From: Chloroflexota bacterium
GTDB taxonomy: Bacteria; Chloroflexota; Limnocylindria; P2-11E
Direction of reading: 5' to 3'
Length of the DNA stretch: 6,619 nt
NCBI GenBank assembly: GCA_013695575.1
Contig: JACDAF010000184.1
Coordinates: forward strand, 1 to 6,619
Every line of letters starts with the position of its first letter. The first letter of the stretch is position 1. The notes below the pieces were generated by a model that was not told the DNA's origin, ran no database searches, and worked only from the letters and a program-made list of their open reading frames with translations. The position numbers were made by a program, and so were the translations under genes. Below are positions 6,268-6,619 of the stretch, piece after piece.

Positions 6268-6293
6268 CTCGCTGGATACCATGTGACCAGAAT
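6264..6293 (+). promoter_or_regulatory. Possible sigma70-type promoter of the antitoxin gene
   Basis: TTGACT at 6264-6269 (5 of 6 to the -35 consensus) and CAGAAT at 6288-6293 (4 of 6 to the -10 consensus) are separated by 18 bases. The -35 overlaps the stop codon of the broken SDR gene, and the -10 lies in the left half of the palindrome, so a protein bound to the palindrome would block RNA polymerase. Short promoter matches are weak evidence in isolation; the position just ahead of a self-regulating gene type is what makes this plausible. Confidence 0.33.
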
Positions 6294-6301
6294 TCTGGTC
6301 A
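6284..6301. promoter_or_regulatory. Perfect 18-bp palindrome, likely antitoxin operator
   Basis: TGACCAGAATTCTGGTCA reads identically on both strands with no spacer, centred between 6292 and 6293. It is more AT-rich at its core than the surrounding DNA and lies 15 bases upstream of the antitoxin start, directly before the ribosome site. Phd/YefM-type antitoxins bind palindromes in their own promoters as dimers and repress transcription, more strongly when the toxin is bound. The position and symmetry fit such an operator. Binding itself is inferred. Confidence 0.65.
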
Positions 6302-6308
6302 GGGAGGT
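6302..6308 (+). promoter_or_regulatory. Strong ribosome binding site of the antitoxin gene
   Basis: GGGAGGT lies eight bases before GTG 6317, the best Shine-Dalgarno match in the window. It selects GTG 6317 over the GTG at 6312, which runs into a stop after two codons. It follows the palindrome immediately. Confidence 0.75.
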
Positions 6309-6316
6309 AAAGTGCC

Positions 6317-6595
6317 GTGAAGACGCTGTCGCTCTCCGAGGTCAAGGCGAAGCTCAGCCAGCTCGTCGATGAGGTCGAGAGCCGCGACGAGCGCATCGTC
6401 ATCACGCGCAAGGGACGACCAGCAGCCGTCCTGGTGAGCCAGGACGACCACGACAGCTGGCAGGAGACGCTCGAGATCACGTCCGACCGGAGCCTCATGA
6501 CCGAGCTGAGGCGTGGTCTCCGCCAGATCGAGCGAGGCGAGACCAAGACCTACGACGAGGTCTTCGGGCGGAAGGCGCGCGGACCGAAACGATAG
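6317..6595 (+). CDS. Phd/YefM-family type II antitoxin
   Basis: 92 residues from GTG 6317. The N-terminal half has the Phd/YefM pattern: SLSEVKAKLSQLVDEVE (5-21, first helix), then ERIVITRKGRPAAVLVSQDDHDSW (25-48), with the characteristic ITRxGRPAAVLVS strand pair that forms the DNA-binding dimer. The C-terminal part (about 50-92) is charged and helical (LMTELRRGLRQIERGE, then TKTYDEVFG). In this family that part is the flexible arm that wraps and neutralises the toxin. The protein should repress its own operon through the palindrome at 6284-6301. Its usual partner is a RelE/ParE- or Doc/VapC-type toxin encoded immediately downstream. Only 24 bases follow the stop and they contain no ATG, GTG or TTG start, so the toxin is outside the window or absent. 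The GC content and separate promoter region mark this as a unit distinct from the upstream operon. Confidence 0.9.
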   Translation: MKTLSLSEVKAKLSQLVDEVESRDERIVITRKGRPAAVLVSQDDHDSWQETLEITSDRSLMTELRRGLRQIERGETKTYDEVFGRKARGPKR

Positions 6596-6619
6596 GCAGG
6601 CCACGCGCGGTCGCGCTCA

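Noticed and set aside
6290..6295. GAATTC within the palindrome as a cloning junction
   Set aside because: The symmetry extends well beyond the six-base site and the flanks are ordinary genomic sequence with a sensible regulatory position.

Overview
The window reads as very GC-rich bacterial chromosome in which every supported gene is on the + strand. Most genes are packed end to end with stop/start overlaps of 1 to 50 bases, and several starts are GTG or TTG. The gene set combines a MutL-like protein, a barrel-type companion and the t6A genes tsaE-tsaB-rimI-tsaD, followed by an SCP2-like protein. This suits a high-GC Chloroflexota lineage, possibly an uncultivated one, with an actinobacterium-like lineage as second choice. 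The assignment rests on protein style and gene order only; no rRNA or tRNA gene is present.

Bases 1-2191 hold the 3' part of a MutL-like gene (ASKHA fold, related to the glutamate mutase accessory protein), a 339-residue protein with lipoyl/barrel-sandwich-like repeats, and a 97-residue protein with two membrane segments. All three are joined by 4-base overlaps. Bases 2142-5101 hold four genes centred on making and using the t6A37 tRNA modification: tsaE (ATPase), tsaB (partner subunit), rimI (protein N-acetyltransferase often found with them) and tsaD (catalytic subunit). The threonylcarbamoyl-AMP synthase (TsaC/Sua5) is not here and must be encoded elsewhere. Between tsaB and rimI lies a 179-base stretch of doubtful coding value.

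Bases 5101-6267 hold a small SCP2-like protein and then a short-chain dehydrogenase/reductase gene that is broken. Its homologous segments lie in three reading frames in succession, and the glycine-rich cofactor motif is two residues short. It is best called a pseudogene, unless the assembly carries indel errors.

Bases 6268-6619 start a separate transcription unit: a perfect 18-bp palindrome overlapping a plausible promoter, a strong ribosome binding site, and a Phd/YefM-type antitoxin. The matching toxin is expected just past the right edge. The most notable points are the multiply broken SDR gene, the palindromic operator, the unusual MutL-like/barrel pair fused by overlap to the t6A operon, and variant motifs in TsaD and the MutL-like protein. 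I see no convincing evidence of a wholly new defence or mobile system in this window.
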